A DNA stretch of 64,000 nucleotides. It comes from Streptomyces sp. Ag109_O5-1 (lineage in GTDB: Bacteria; Actinomycetota; Actinomycetes; Streptomycetales; Streptomycetaceae). A model generated the notes under the pieces. The model saw only the letters and a list, made by a program, of their open reading frames with translations, did no database searches and was not told the origin of the DNA. Location of the stretch: positions 11,098,001 to 11,162,000 of the forward strand of contig NZ_RKQF01000001.1 of NCBI RefSeq assembly GCF_003814875.1, given 5' to 3'. Position numbers and translations under genes: made by a program. Positions 45,103 to 53,972 of this stretch are shown piece by piece; the stretch's first letter is position 1; each line of letters begins with the position of its first letter.

Positions 45103-46008
45103 GTGGAACTCCGGAGCCTGCGCCATTTCTCGGCGCTCGCCGAGACCTTGAATTACCGGGTTGCCGCCCAGCGTCTGCACCTCACCCAGCCTGCGCTGAC
45201 GCGATCGATCGCCGCCCTCGAGCGTGAGCTGGGCGTCCAGCTGTTCGAGCGCGACAAACGGCATGTGGCGCTCACCGCCGACGGCGCGGAACTGCTCGAA
45301 CGGGCGGGCGAGGTGCTGGCCGATGCCGACCGGCTCGCCGCCGCCGCAGACGCCATCAGGGCCAGGCGACGGGACGAGGTGCGGGTCGCGCTCTACGGGG
45401 TGGCTCTCGCGGAGCTGACGCATCCGGTCATCGAGGCGTTCTGCGAGCGGTATCCCAAAGCCACGATCCAGGTGCACGAAGCGGACTTCCACCAGGGGCA
45501 CGCCCCGCTGCTGGCCGACGAGTACGACGTGGCGCTGATGTGTCTGAGCGTGGACATGCCGGGCCTGACACGCGTACCGATCTTCACCGAGCCCGTTTCC
45601 CTCGCGCTGTGGAAGGGGCATCCGCTGGCCTCGGCCGCCGCGGTGGACTTGACCGAGGTCTACGACCAGCCCTGGGTCACCCCCCACCCGGGCGACGACT
45701 GGTGGGTGGGGGGACGCCACGGGGACGACGACGCCCCGACAGTCGGCTCCCACGCCCGCTCGGTCCTGGACATGTCCTCGAAGATCGCCTACCAGCACAT
45801 GGTGGGACTGATGCCCTTGTCGGGCGCCCGGATGTTCCCGCCACACCCGGGAGTGGAGGCCGTCGCTCCAAAAGAGCCCCTCGGCGCGGTGGCCGCGGTC
45901 GCCTATCCGGAGACGGGCCACTCGCCCGCCGCCCCGGCGTTCGCCGAGGTCGCACGCCGGGTGGCCCGACGCGCGACCGGCGTTCCGTACGCCGAACTCG
46001 CCCGGTAG
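45103..46008 (+). CDS. LysR family regulator of the hydroxyquinol/monooxygenase regulon
   Basis: A 301-residue LysR protein of the CatR/BenM-like branch. The HTH is in residues 1-60 (LRHFSALAETLNYRVAAQRL, LTQPALTRSIAALERELG) and the effector domain follows (VRVALYGVALAELTHPVIEAF, ADEYDVALMCLSVD). GTG start with GGAGGG 6 bp upstream. It lies between two minus-strand operons that carry matching composite promoters, and is divergent from one of them. I infer that it activates both in response to an aromatic-pathway intermediate. Confidence 0.92.
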   Translation: MELRSLRHFSALAETLNYRVAAQRLHLTQPALTRSIAALERELGVQLFERDKRHVALTADGAELLERAGEVLADADRLAAAADAIRARRRDEVRVALYGVALAELTHPVIEAFCERYPKATIQVHEADFHQGHAPLLADEYDVALMCLSVDMPGLTRVPIFTEPVSLALWKGHPLASAAAVDLTEVYDQPWVTPHPGDDWWVGGRHGDDDAPTVGSHARSVLDMSSKIAYQHMVGLMPLSGARMFPPHPGVEAVAPKEPLGAVAAVAYPETGHSPAAPAFAEVARRVARRATGVPYAELAR

Positions 46009-46014
46009 AAGCGG

Positions 46015-47094
46015 TCAGCCGCCGTACGGCGGCTCGCCCGCCCAGGCCGCGTGCAGGACGGCGCGCAGATCGTCGGCGGAGGCCGGGCGGGGATTCGCGT
46101 ACGGCGCCCCGAGAGCGACGTCGACCGCACGGTCCACGTCGGCGGCGGTCAGGCCCAGGTCGGCGAGCGATCGCGGGATGCCCAGCCGCTCGCCCAGCTC
46201 GTGCAACTCCCGTACCGGATCCGGGACATCGAGCGCCCGGCGCAGCGCCGCCAGTGCCTCGGGAACCGCCGGCGCGTTGAACGCCAGCACATGGGGCAGG
46301 ACGACGGCGTGTGTCTCGGCGTGCGGCAGGTCGAAGGTGCCGCCGAGCACATGGCAGAGCTTGTGGTGCAGCCCCATGGTGGTCGCGCCGAGACAGGCAC
46401 CGCACAGCCACGCCCCGTACAGCGCGCGGCTGCGCGCGTCATGCCCCGAGGGGTCGGCGACGATCTCGGGAAGGGCCGCGGCCAGCGCCCGCACACCCTC
46501 CTGCGCCATGAGGGAGACGATCGGAGTGGAGTCCGGGGCGTACAGAGCCTCGACGGCGTGCGCGATCGCGTTCATGCCGCTCGTCGCGGACCCCACGGGC
46601 GGCATGGTGAGCGTGAGCAGCGGGTCGTACACGACGCTGCGCGGCAACACCTTCGGGTCGCGCCCGGTGCGTTTGACCGCGCCCTCGGTCAGGCCCCAGA
46701 CGGGTGTCATCTCCGATCCGGCGTACGTCGTCGGGACGGCGACGATCGGCAGGCCGGTCCTGAGCGCGACGGCCTTGGCCAGGCCGGTCACGGAACCGCC
46801 GCCGACCGCCACGCAGCTGTCGGCCCGGGCTTCGCGAGCCGCCTCGACGGCCAGGTCGGCGACCTCCACCGGGACGTGCGTCACCGCCCCTGCGTGCAGC
46901 CCGGCGCAGGCGTCGCCGAGAGATGCGGCGACGGCACGGGCCGTGTCCAGGCCATGGTCGTCGCACAGCACGAGGACGCGGCGCAGGCCGAGAAGCGCGA
47001 CCTCGTCGGGCACCGCGTCCGGGACGGCACCCGACCGGAAGAGGACGCGCATCGGCTGGGCCTGATAGGTGAAGTCCAGGGCGCGTTCCCTCAC
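46015..47094 (-). CDS. Maleylacetate reductase
   Basis: A 359-residue iron-containing-alcohol-dehydrogenase-family enzyme of the maleylacetate reductase type, reducing maleylacetate to 3-oxoadipate with NAD(P)H. It has the cofactor loop VGGGSVTGLAKAVAL near residue 95, PTTYAGSEMTPVWG, GMNAIAHAVEALYAPD, and the histidine-rich metal region HHKLCHVLGGTFDLPHAETH. The GTG start overlaps the dioxygenase stop by four bases. It is the last gene of the hydroxyquinol operon and ends 7 bp from the convergent LysR gene. Confidence 0.93.
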   Translation of the reverse strand: MRERALDFTYQAQPMRVLFRSGAVPDAVPDEVALLGLRRVLVLCDDHGLDTARAVAASLGDACAGLHAGAVTHVPVEVADLAVEAAREARADSCVAVGGGSVTGLAKAVALRTGLPIVAVPTTYAGSEMTPVWGLTEGAVKRTGRDPKVLPRSVVYDPLLTLTMPPVGSATSGMNAIAHAVEALYAPDSTPIVSLMAQEGVRALAAALPEIVADPSGHDARSRALYGAWLCGACLGATTMGLHHKLCHVLGGTFDLPHAETHAVVLPHVLAFNAPAVPEALAALRRALDVPDPVRELHELGERLGIPRSLADLGLTAADVDRAVDVALGAPYANPRPASADDLRAVLHAAWAGEPPYGG

Positions 47095-47978
47095 GCGATC
47101 ACCGGTTGCAGCACGATGTCGAAGCGTGCCCGGCGGAAGGGGTTGGCCAGGCCCAACTCCGCGGCCTCCGCGGGGGAGTCCACCTCGACGAACTCCTCGA
47201 CCAGGCTCTCGTTCACGGCGAAGACGGCGTCCGACTCCAGATAGTCGCTGCCCGCCACGAAGATGTGCGTCGTCACCGGGCTGTACCCCTCGGCGCCCAC
47301 GATGAAGTGGACATGGGCCGGACGGTAGGGGTGACGGCCGGTCGCCTCCAGCAGCGAGCCGACCGGGCCGTCCGTCGGAATGGGATACGGGCTCGGAACG
47401 CACGAGCGGAACCAGAACCGCCCCTCCGCGTCCGCTGTGAACAGCCCGCGCCCATTGCCCGGCGGCTGCTTCTCCGGCTGCTGGACGTCGTAGAAGCCCT
47501 GGTCGTCGGCCTGCCACACGTCCAGCGTCGCACCGGGCAGCGGGGTGCCGTCGACGGAGACGACCCGTCCGCTGATCACACACGGCTCGCCGCCGCCGAC
47601 CAGATCGATGTTCGCCCCGAGTTCACGGACCGGGGACTCGGTCATGTGGAAGGGGCCGAGCACCGTCGAGTCGGTCGCGGCGGCCGCCTTGTGGTCGTTG
47701 ATCGTCTCGACGAGCATCGACACACCCAGGACGTCCGACAGCAGGATGAACTCCTGCCGGGTGTCGTCGCACATGTGCCCGGTTGCGGTGAGGAAGTCGA
47801 TCGCCCGCTCCCACTCGGCCTGGGTCGGCTCGATGTCCCGTACGAAATCGTGCAGGTGACGCGTCAGGGAGGCCAGCACCTCGCGCAGTCGGGGATCGGA
47901 GGTGTGGGCGAAGCTTTCCAGCACCGCCGTCGTCGTCGCGGTCTCCGCGGGCTTCGCGGTCTTCGCCGTGAGGTCCAT
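47091..47978 (-). CDS. Hydroxyquinol 1,2-dioxygenase (intradiol)
   Basis: A 295-residue intradiol ring-cleavage dioxygenase with the catechol-dioxygenase N-terminal helical domain (LASLTRHLHDFVRDIEPTQAEW) and the Fe(III) site: Tyr in DDQGFYDVQ, Tyr in PSPYPIPTDGPVG, and two His in RHPYRPAHVHFIV. The neighbours (maleylacetate reductase and a phenol hydroxylase) favour 1,2,4-trihydroxybenzene as substrate, giving maleylacetate, over plain catechol. It overlaps the reductase start and follows the hydroxylase stop by 6 bp. Confidence 0.93.
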   Translation of the reverse strand: MDLTAKTAKPAETATTTAVLESFAHTSDPRLREVLASLTRHLHDFVRDIEPTQAEWERAIDFLTATGHMCDDTRQEFILLSDVLGVSMLVETINDHKAAAATDSTVLGPFHMTESPVRELGANIDLVGGGEPCVISGRVVSVDGTPLPGATLDVWQADDQGFYDVQQPEKQPPGNGRGLFTADAEGRFWFRSCVPSPYPIPTDGPVGSLLEATGRHPYRPAHVHFIVGAEGYSPVTTHIFVAGSDYLESDAVFAVNESLVEEFVEVDSPAEAAELGLANPFRRARFDIVLQPVIA

Positions 47979-47984
47979 GGCCGC

Positions 47985-49751
47985 TCAGCCCCGCCCGAGG
48001 ATCTGCCGCAGCGCGTCCCGCAGTGCGGCCGTGACGTCACCGGTGGCGTCCTGGCGGCGGAAGGCCACGTGGTTGTCCGGCCGCACCAGCAGCGCGCCCG
48101 AGTCGCCGATCTCCCGCAGCCGGGCCCAGTCCCCGTACGGGTCCTCGTGCTCCTGGCCGGGTCCGATGACCGCCGTGGCGATCTCCAGGCCGAACTCCTT
48201 GCCGAGGATGCGGGCGGCCTCCGTCCAGGGCTCGCCGCCGATGCCGGTGATCAGGGTGAACCGGCCGTTCCCGCCCAGGTCCAGGGTGGACAGATTGCGG
48301 GTGCCCGCGGAGAGCCAGGCGTGCGGGAGCTTGGCGCCGGGGCGGGTGCTCGGCTGGAAGTGCAGCTCGGGGTCGCGTGCGAAGCCGGGGTCCTCGGTGC
48401 CGTCCGGGACGATCGCGGCGGAGGCGTAGCGCTGGTTGAGGTCCACGCCGTGGGCGTTGAACTCGTATGCCTTGAAGGCGATCGCCTCCCGCAGCCGCGC
48501 CCGCTGCTCCTCGGCCTCCGTAGTGGCGTCCTTGCGGGCGGCGATGTTCCGCCACAGCTGCTCGGGGGTCTGCGGCGCCAGGCCGCCGAGCGCCTCGAAG
48601 ACGGGTGCCGTCTCACCGATGGACTGGTTGGCCCGGGTGACGACCTGCTTGCCGACCGGTGCCCGCTCGTCACTGTAGGTGTCCAGCAGGGACGGGGACG
48701 CGGTGCCGTCCAGGACGAGCTTCAGCTTCCACGCCAGGTTGTAGGAGTCCTGGATGGAGGTGTTGGAGCCCAGCCCGTTGGACGGTGGGTGTCGGTGGCA
48801 GGCGTCGCCCGCGCAGAACACCCGGCCGTTGGAGTACGTCTCGGCGTACATCTCGTTGACCGTCCACGCGGAGGACGACTTGATGGTCACCGGGATCTCG
48901 TCGTCGCCGATCAGCTGGCGGACGACGGACAGGGCGTACTCCTCGGTGAGGTCCGGCGGCCCGGCGTCGACGTCGTAGCCCCACACGATCAGCCACTCGT
49001 TCCACGTCCGTACGCAGCGCACCAGGCCGGCGCCGATGCCGCCCACGGTCGCGCCGGGCGCCAGCACCCAGTAGAGGGTGGCGGGTCGGTGCGCCACGTA
49101 TTTGCTGAGGTCCGCGTCGAAGACAATGTTGATGCTGCCGGCCACGCCCATCTGGCCGCCCATCGGCAGCCCGGCGTCCTCGGCCACCTTGCTGCGTCCG
49201 CCGTCCGCGCCGATCAGGTACTTGGCGCGGATGGTGTACGTGTCGCCGCGCAGCCGGTCGCGGACCGTGGCGGTCACGCCGTCGGCGTCCTGCTCGTGCG
49301 ACAGGTACTCGGTGCCGAACCGCAGTTGGCTTCCGCGCGCTATGGCCGCGTTCACGAGCACCGGCTCCATGAGGTGCTGCGGCATGTCGCACATGCGGGT
49401 GGGACTCGCCAGCTCGTGCGCGGCCTGCACGAGCGGTTCGTTGCCCCAGGACCTCAGCCGGCCGAGCTCCTCGCCCGCGATGGCGGTGCAGAAGACGGTG
49501 TTGCCCATCAGGTGCTGCGGGGTGGCCTGGGCGATCACATCCTCTTCGACACCGAGGTCACGCAGCACTTCCATGGTGCGCTGGTTGGTGATGTGCGCCC
49601 GGGGCGTGTCTGCGAGGCGTGAGTAGCGGGTGACCATGACGTTCGGCACGCCATAGGTGCTCAGGGCCAGTGCGGCGCTCGCTCCCGCGGGCCCGCTTCC
49701 CACGATGAGCACATCGGTCTCGACGGTCGGCACGGTCGGCGCGGTTGTCAT
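47985..49751 (-). CDS. TfdB-like FAD-dependent phenol/resorcinol hydroxylase
   Basis: A 588-residue class A flavoprotein hydroxylase similar to 2,4-dichlorophenol 6-monooxygenase. It has the FAD loop DVLIVGSGPAGASAALAL at residues 13-30, the DG motif YLIGADGGRSKVAEDAGLP, the GD motif VFCAGDACHRHPPSNGLGSN, and a thioredoxin-like C-terminal domain. Together with the next two genes it forms a compact route from a dihydroxylated ring (for example resorcinol) through hydroxyquinol to 3-oxoadipate. The start overlaps the hydrolase stop (ATGA). Confidence 0.9.
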   Translation of the reverse strand: MTTAPTVPTVETDVLIVGSGPAGASAALALSTYGVPNVMVTRYSRLADTPRAHITNQRTMEVLRDLGVEEDVIAQATPQHLMGNTVFCTAIAGEELGRLRSWGNEPLVQAAHELASPTRMCDMPQHLMEPVLVNAAIARGSQLRFGTEYLSHEQDADGVTATVRDRLRGDTYTIRAKYLIGADGGRSKVAEDAGLPMGGQMGVAGSINIVFDADLSKYVAHRPATLYWVLAPGATVGGIGAGLVRCVRTWNEWLIVWGYDVDAGPPDLTEEYALSVVRQLIGDDEIPVTIKSSSAWTVNEMYAETYSNGRVFCAGDACHRHPPSNGLGSNTSIQDSYNLAWKLKLVLDGTASPSLLDTYSDERAPVGKQVVTRANQSIGETAPVFEALGGLAPQTPEQLWRNIAARKDATTEAEEQRARLREAIAFKAYEFNAHGVDLNQRYASAAIVPDGTEDPGFARDPELHFQPSTRPGAKLPHAWLSAGTRNLSTLDLGGNGRFTLITGIGGEPWTEAARILGKEFGLEIATAVIGPGQEHEDPYGDWARLREIGDSGALLVRPDNHVAFRRQDATGDVTAALRDALRQILGRG

Positions 49752-50845
49752 CGGGACGTTTCCTCCACATCGGCCAGTCGCTTGTTCAGCCAGGTCATCA
49801 GTGCCTCGGCCACGTCGTCGGAGTTCTTCTCGCCCATGGGCAGGTGACCGTTGCCCGTGAGCCCCAGGTCCGCCAGGCGCAGCAACTCGGCATCCGCACC
49901 GGCCTGGGCGAGGTAGTCGGCGACACCGTGCTGGAACGGCGCGAACGGCGAGGTGTCGGCCGCGACCACGGCGATCGGGAAGCCCTGGAGCCCTGGCAGG
50001 GATCGCACGGGGCCGGCCTGTTCGTCCTGGACGAGGCAGTCCTGCAGCCCGTCGCCTCCGGCCTCGCGCAGCCGGAGGCGCAGTTCCTCCGGGGTCCGCG
50101 CCGGCGGCTCGTAAGTGATCGGGGCCGCGGTGAGCCCCCACTCCAGCTTTCCGAGGCCGGGCAGTTCGATGAACGGCGGCCCGATCGGCTCGATGGAGAC
50201 GACGGCCTTCACCAGTCCGGGCCGGGCATCGGCGACCAGCCAGCCGAACGGCGCCCCCATGGAGTGGGTGATCACCACGGCCGGTCCGATCCGGTCCAGC
50301 AACTCGGCCCCGCAGCGCCGCATCTGCTCCTCGTTCTCGGCGAAGGTGGGCAGCGTCGGGCCCTGGCTCGCCATCAACTGGTCCAGCGCGGAGTCGTCGC
50401 CGATCTCGCCGCTGCCGGGCCACTGGCTGCCAGGTCGTTCCGCCCCGTCGCAGAACAGCCAGCGGATGAACTCGTACGTCGGCGCCGCGCCCTCGATGGG
50501 CCCGAGGACATCGGGGTGGTACGGGGAGCGCCCGTGACCTGGACGGTCGACCACGTACACGGCGTAACCGGCCTGGAGGAACCGGGTGGCCCAGCCGGGG
50601 CGCCCGTCCGGCGTCGACAGGTAGTCCGTGCCCTGGCCGCCGCCCCCGTGGACCATCACCACGGGCAGCGGATGCCGGAGATCGGCCGGGATCTGGTACT
50701 GGACGTACATCGCGGCCTCGGCGGCGGTCCCGGCCTCGGTCGGCTTGCGCCCGACACCGACCCAGAACGCGCCTTGCTCGCTGATCGTCAACGGCGAGGC
50801 GGCACGGGCCGGCTCGGCGGTTCCGGGTGGTGGGGAGCTGGTCAT
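49748..50845 (-). CDS. Alpha/beta hydrolase (esterase-like), first gene of the hydroxyquinol operon
   Basis: A 365-residue alpha/beta hydrolase with oxyanion block VVMVHGGGGQGTDYLS near residue 60, the nucleophile elbow VITHSMGAPFG near residue 190 (GxSxG altered to THSMGA), and a C-terminal GNGHLPMGEKN histidine. A ring-hydroxylation operon led by an esterase suggests that the natural substrate is an ester or acylated phenol that must be opened first; that is an inference. It starts 41 bp from a conserved LysR-type promoter and is coupled to the hydroxylase by ATGA. Confidence 0.87.
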   Translation of the reverse strand: MTSSPPPGTAEPARAASPLTISEQGAFWVGVGRKPTEAGTAAEAAMYVQYQIPADLRHPLPVVMVHGGGGQGTDYLSTPDGRPGWATRFLQAGYAVYVVDRPGHGRSPYHPDVLGPIEGAAPTYEFIRWLFCDGAERPGSQWPGSGEIGDDSALDQLMASQGPTLPTFAENEEQMRRCGAELLDRIGPAVVITHSMGAPFGWLVADARPGLVKAVVSIEPIGPPFIELPGLGKLEWGLTAAPITYEPPARTPEELRLRLREAGGDGLQDCLVQDEQAGPVRSLPGLQGFPIAVVAADTSPFAPFQHGVADYLAQAGADAELLRLADLGLTGNGHLPMGEKNSDDVAEALMTWLNKRLADVEETSR

Positions 50846-50885
50846 CGGCGAACCTCCGTCACGGCGTCTGCGCCCATGCCCAGCA

Positions 50886-50952
50886 CTATTGGTGACCGGC
50901 TCCGGGCCGGTCCAATGCCGGTTGGGGACGCCGTGATGCATGGCGCTCATCA
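50886..50952 (-). promoter_or_regulatory. LysR-type composite promoter of the hydroxyquinol operon
   Basis: Reading towards the hydrolase gene, the order is the palindrome TGATG-N9-CATCA (50934-50952), 11 bp, ACCGGCATTGGAC with TTGGAC as -35 (50910-50915), 18 bp, and CAATAG as -10 (50886-50891). Every spacing equals that of the element at 44917-44983 while the spacers differ, which argues for function. Confidence 0.7.
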
Positions 50953-50959
50953 GCGTCCC

Positions 50960-51174
50960 CGAGGGCGGCTGCTTCACCGGGAAGGTGCGCGTGGCGGCGA
51001 GGGTGACCAGGGCGTCGGTGTAGAGCGCGGCCTCCAGCTGCTCGACGACCGGCAGTTTGCGCTGCGGGTCGCGGTCGGAGAGGCCCGTCAGGTGGAAGCT
51101 GCCGATGCCGACCCCATCGCTTGGCGCGCACAACGTCGAAGGACGACTCCACGAACTCGGCGAGGACGGGCGGC
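50960..51174 (-). other. Coding-like remnant of unknown family
   Basis: Minus-strand frames joined by a likely frame break near 51110 read GEPPVLAEFVESSFDVVRA and then GSFHLTGLSDRDPQRKLPVV, EQLEAALYTDALVTLAATRTF. The composition is protein-like but I do not recognise the family. There is no start or stop context for an intact gene. Confidence 0.35.
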
Positions 51175-51428
51175 TCACCGGGTAGTACTTGAAGCTGAGG
51201 CCCGGCAGTCAAGTGATCGGACGGCCGCGCGGGCTGTGGCCGCGGCCTGCACCCCGCGGGCCGTGAGGCCGTAGTACTCGCGGAGATGCGGCTGAAGTGG
51301 GAGGAGTTGGTGAAGCCGTGTGCGAAGGCGATCTCGGTGACGGTGCGGCCGTCGGCGCGTTGCATGTCGGTGTGGCAGTGGCCCAGGCGGAGGGTCCGGA
51401 TGAGTTCGCTGATGGTTTCGCCGCGCCG
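51175..51428 (-). pseudogene. AraC-family HTH C-terminal remnant, frameshifted
   Basis: Two frames together give the second half of an AraC-type DNA-binding domain: ISELIRTLRLGHCHTDM, then VTEIAFAHGFTNSSHFSR, and after a frame break near 51295 REYYGLTARGVQAA. The N-terminal part is missing. Confidence 0.65.
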
Positions 51429-51439
51429 GGCGTAGACGT

Positions 51440-51545
51440 CCCATGATCGCCAGCCTGTGGTGCTCTTCGTCGAAGGTCAGGAACGAGAGCACGTCGTTCT
51501 CGTAGACGATGTGCGCGTCGAGGACGTCGCGATATCAGTCGCGAA
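51440..51545 (-). pseudogene. VOC-family (glyoxalase/dioxygenase-like) fragment
   Basis: A short minus-strand stretch reads YRDVLDAHIVYENDVLSFL followed by TFDEEHHRLAIMG, the typical metal-histidine segment of a VOC protein. Neither end is complete. It directly precedes the AraC remnant. Confidence 0.55.
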
Positions 51546-51650
51546 GTTCTTCGCGCCGCGTTGTCTGTAACACCACGTGAGCCAGGCGCGTGTTACTCAT
51601 GGCAGGTTCCTTTAATCGAGCTGTACGGGCTTGAGTTGAACAGGGCGGGG

Positions 51651-52092
51651 CTAATCGACCAGGTCCAGTGCGGCCCCGACGATGCTTTCGGTGTCAAGGT
51701 GGTGGTACCGGTAGACCTCGTCCAAGGAGCCGGACTGCCCGAAGCGGGTGACGCCAAGTGCTGTGGTCGGGACCTGGTTGATCGTGGCGAGGAAGGCCAG
51801 CGAGTGCGGGTGACCGTCCAGGATCGTGACCAGGGGTGTCGCCCTGTCGGCGGGAAACACCTCGTCAAGGATCCAGTGGTCGGCCGGGTCCTGGCCCTGG
51901 CGGGCACGCACGGCGCGGTAGAGGAGGTCGGGGCTGGTGATGCAGATGACGTCAGCGCGGATGCCGCTCTGGTCAAGGCGGTCGGCGGCCGCGAGGGCCT
52001 CCGGCACGAGGGCGCCCATGACGGCGAGGGCCACCGCCGGGTCGTCTGTGCGCCGCAGAGCGTAGGCCCCGCCTACGACCTGCCGTCGGCGG
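51651..52092 (-). pseudogene. C-terminal domain of a transketolase-like pyruvate dehydrogenase E1, truncated by IS6
   Basis: About 147 native residues resemble the C-terminal transketolase-type domain of homodimeric pyruvate dehydrogenase E1: DPAVALAVMGALVPEALAAA, DVICITSPDLLYRAVRA, WILDEVFPADRATPLVTILD, FGQSGSLDEVYRYHHLDTES. The stop codon is natural. The 5' part is missing because the IS6-family element ends at 52093. No thiamine-binding domain lies nearby, so it is nonfunctional. The remaining open frame begins inside the IS end. Confidence 0.75.
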
Positions 52093-52954
52093 GGCGTTGT
52101 CACGTTGTTGGCTGTGTGACTGCCTGACGGTGCGTCGGGGCAGGGTGAGCTTGGGAGCCGGGCCTGTGCTCAGGCCGCGGTGGCGAGGCCGGCGACGCCG
52201 GTGATCTGGTCCCAGATGGCGAAGCGGATGGTCATCTCGGCTCGGTAGTCGTGGGCGGGCATCAGATGGCGGCGTGGCCGGAAGTGGGGCGAGATACCGC
52301 TGAACGCGGACAGGAACCGCTGGGCCCCGCCGATGCTGTGGAAGCCCTTCATTGCGCGTTCACGCTGCCTCGTGGGCTGGTGGCTGTTCTCCGCCCGGTT
52401 GTTCAGGCCCTTGTGCGAGCGGTGTTCCACCGAGGACATGACCTCGCGGTGGGCGGCGCCGTAGGAGCGGAGCTTGTCGGTGACGATCACCCGCGGCACC
52501 GCACCCGTCCTCTTCAACAGGCGGCGGAAGAAACGCCTGGCCGCGGCCTTGTCCCGGCGGTTCTGCACCAGAATGTCCAGCACCATCCCGTCCTGGTCGA
52601 CGGCCCGCCACAGGTACTTCTGCTCACCGTTGATCTTGATGAAGACCTCGTCCAGGTGCCACTTGCCCCCAGGCCGAGGCTGCCGGCGGCGCAGCGCGTT
52701 GGCGTAGGCCGGCCCGAACTTGGCGCACCAGCGGCGCACCGTCTCGTAGGAAACGGTCACGCCGCGCTCGATCATCAACTCCTCGACCTCGCGGTAGGAC
52801 AGCGGGAAGCGGTGATACAGCCACACACAGCGGGAGATGACCTCGACCAGGTACCGGTGCCCCTTGTACGACAGCGACACGGACCCCACAGACAACCCCC
52901 TCCAGCACGATCAACCAGAAGATCATCCCACCGGTCAGCCAACGTGACAGTGCC
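52093..52954 (-). mobile_element. IS6-family insertion sequence, copy 1
   Basis: An 862-bp element with imperfect terminal inverted repeats (GGCACTGTCACGTTG at one end, GGCGTTGTCACGTTG at the other). It encodes a transposase identical to that of the inverted copy at 59505-60366. The 8-bp flanks (GTCGGCGG and GTCCAGCT) do not match, so there is no target duplication. This is typical after recombination between copies. Confidence 0.9.
52170..52895 (-). CDS. IS6-family transposase
   Basis: A 241-residue IS6/IS26-type DDE transposase with the N-terminal HTH region (YREVEELMIERGVTVSYETV) and catalytic residues in KWHLDEVFIKINGE, VIVTDKLRSYGAAHRE and NRAENSHQPTRQRERAMKGF. The start is TTG, with GGAGG a few bases upstream. 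It is full length and, judged by translation, identical to the second copy, so both may be active. Confidence 0.93.
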   Translation of the reverse strand: MSVGSVSLSYKGHRYLVEVISRCVWLYHRFPLSYREVEELMIERGVTVSYETVRRWCAKFGPAYANALRRRQPRPGGKWHLDEVFIKINGEQKYLWRAVDQDGMVLDILVQNRRDKAAARRFFRRLLKRTGAVPRVIVTDKLRSYGAAHREVMSSVEHRSHKGLNNRAENSHQPTRQRERAMKGFHSIGGAQRFLSAFSGISPHFRPRRHLMPAHDYRAEMTIRFAIWDQITGVAGLATAA

Positions 52955-53192
52955 GTCCAGCTCAACAGCGATCGTCGGCACCCGCAGTCCCGATCAACTC
53001 AGCTCGATCATCCGGGCCCTTATCACCGCATCACGGGGAGCCTTTCGCGCCCGCGACAATCGGCGAACGACGGCCCGTTCGTCCTCGTCACGCCCCGGTC
53101 GTGCCCACAACACCATCGTCCAGCACCCGCCCCCGAGCACCGCCAACTACCCCGCCACCAGGACATATACCCAGCGAAAGAGGAACCCAGCA

Positions 53193-53972
53193 CTAGTCGA
53201 TCCGCGCGGTGGCCGTTCCGCGCCCACGGCGTCGTCGGCGTCCTCGGTTGCGGCGACGGGTCGTGCGCAGCCGTCCTGCACGCAGCCGGGCCGCGGCCTC
53301 CGGGGCCTTCTCGGACAGTTCCACGAGAGCTGGATGCGGGGCGGGCGGGACGTAGGGTTCGGAGGCCGCGACGCGGTGGCTGTCCGCGCCGGGCCTGCCG
53401 CCGTAGCGCCCCAGGAAGCCGAACTGGGCCAGCGCGGCGAGGCCGGTGGCCGCGGTCGCGGCCCACTGCGCGGGCCCCTGGGGCAGGCGGTCGACCAGCG
53501 CCGCGCCCACGAATGCGAGCTCCCCGGTGAGAAGCAGCACCCCGGTGGCCGCCAGACAACTCCGGGTGGTGCGCGCCCGGCGGGCGCGCACCACCCCGTG
53601 GAACTCGGCGTGGGCGGCGCGGAAGACGGGGTCGTGGAAGGCGATGATGCCGAGCGTCGTGGAGGCGGAACGTCGGCGCAGTGCAGCGAGCAGGGCGTCC
53701 GGCAGGGGGTGCCCGGCGGTACGCGCTACGTCCGCGCCGGTCTCGGTCAGTGCCAGATTGCCGCGATGGTTGATGGTGACCAGGCCGTCCAGCAGGAGCT
53801 GGGCGGCGGCCGCCTGGATGTCGTCCTCGGTCAACCAGCGACCGGCGGCCGCACGGTAGGGGTCGACGGGTGCGGCAGGGAGCCGCGCGCGCAGGCAGTC
53901 GCGCACGACGGGCGCCCCGTACAGCAGGACCGTGACGGAGACGACGGCACAGGCGAGCGCGACGGGATCCAC
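53193..53972 (-). CDS. TIGR04222-like membrane protein
   Basis: A 259-residue protein with an N-terminal hydrophobic segment (VALACAVVSVTVLLYGAPVV), a winged-helix-like part (AAAQLLLDGLVTINHRGNLALTETG) typical of TIGR04222 proteins, and two further hydrophobic helices around residues 138-185. The tail is very rich in arginine. The long TIGR04222 glycine-rich C terminus is missing. Function unknown. It is a lone gene between the IS copy and a non-coding stretch, with no partner genes. Confidence 0.65.
   Translation of the reverse strand: MDPVALACAVVSVTVLLYGAPVVRDCLRARLPAAPVDPYRAAAGRWLTEDDIQAAAAQLLLDGLVTINHRGNLALTETGADVARTAGHPLPDALLAALRRRSASTTLGIIAFHDPVFRAAHAEFHGVVRARRARTTRSCLAATGVLLLTGELAFVGAALVDRLPQGPAQWAATAATGLAALAQFGFLGRYGGRPGADSHRVAASEPYVPPAPHPALVELSEKAPEAAARLRAGRLRTTRRRNRGRRRRRGRGTATARID

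Noticed and set aside
52085..52962. 8-bp target duplication around IS6 copy 1
   Set aside because: The flanks GTCGGCGG and GTCCAGCT share only the first three bases; no match with the flanks of copy 2 either.
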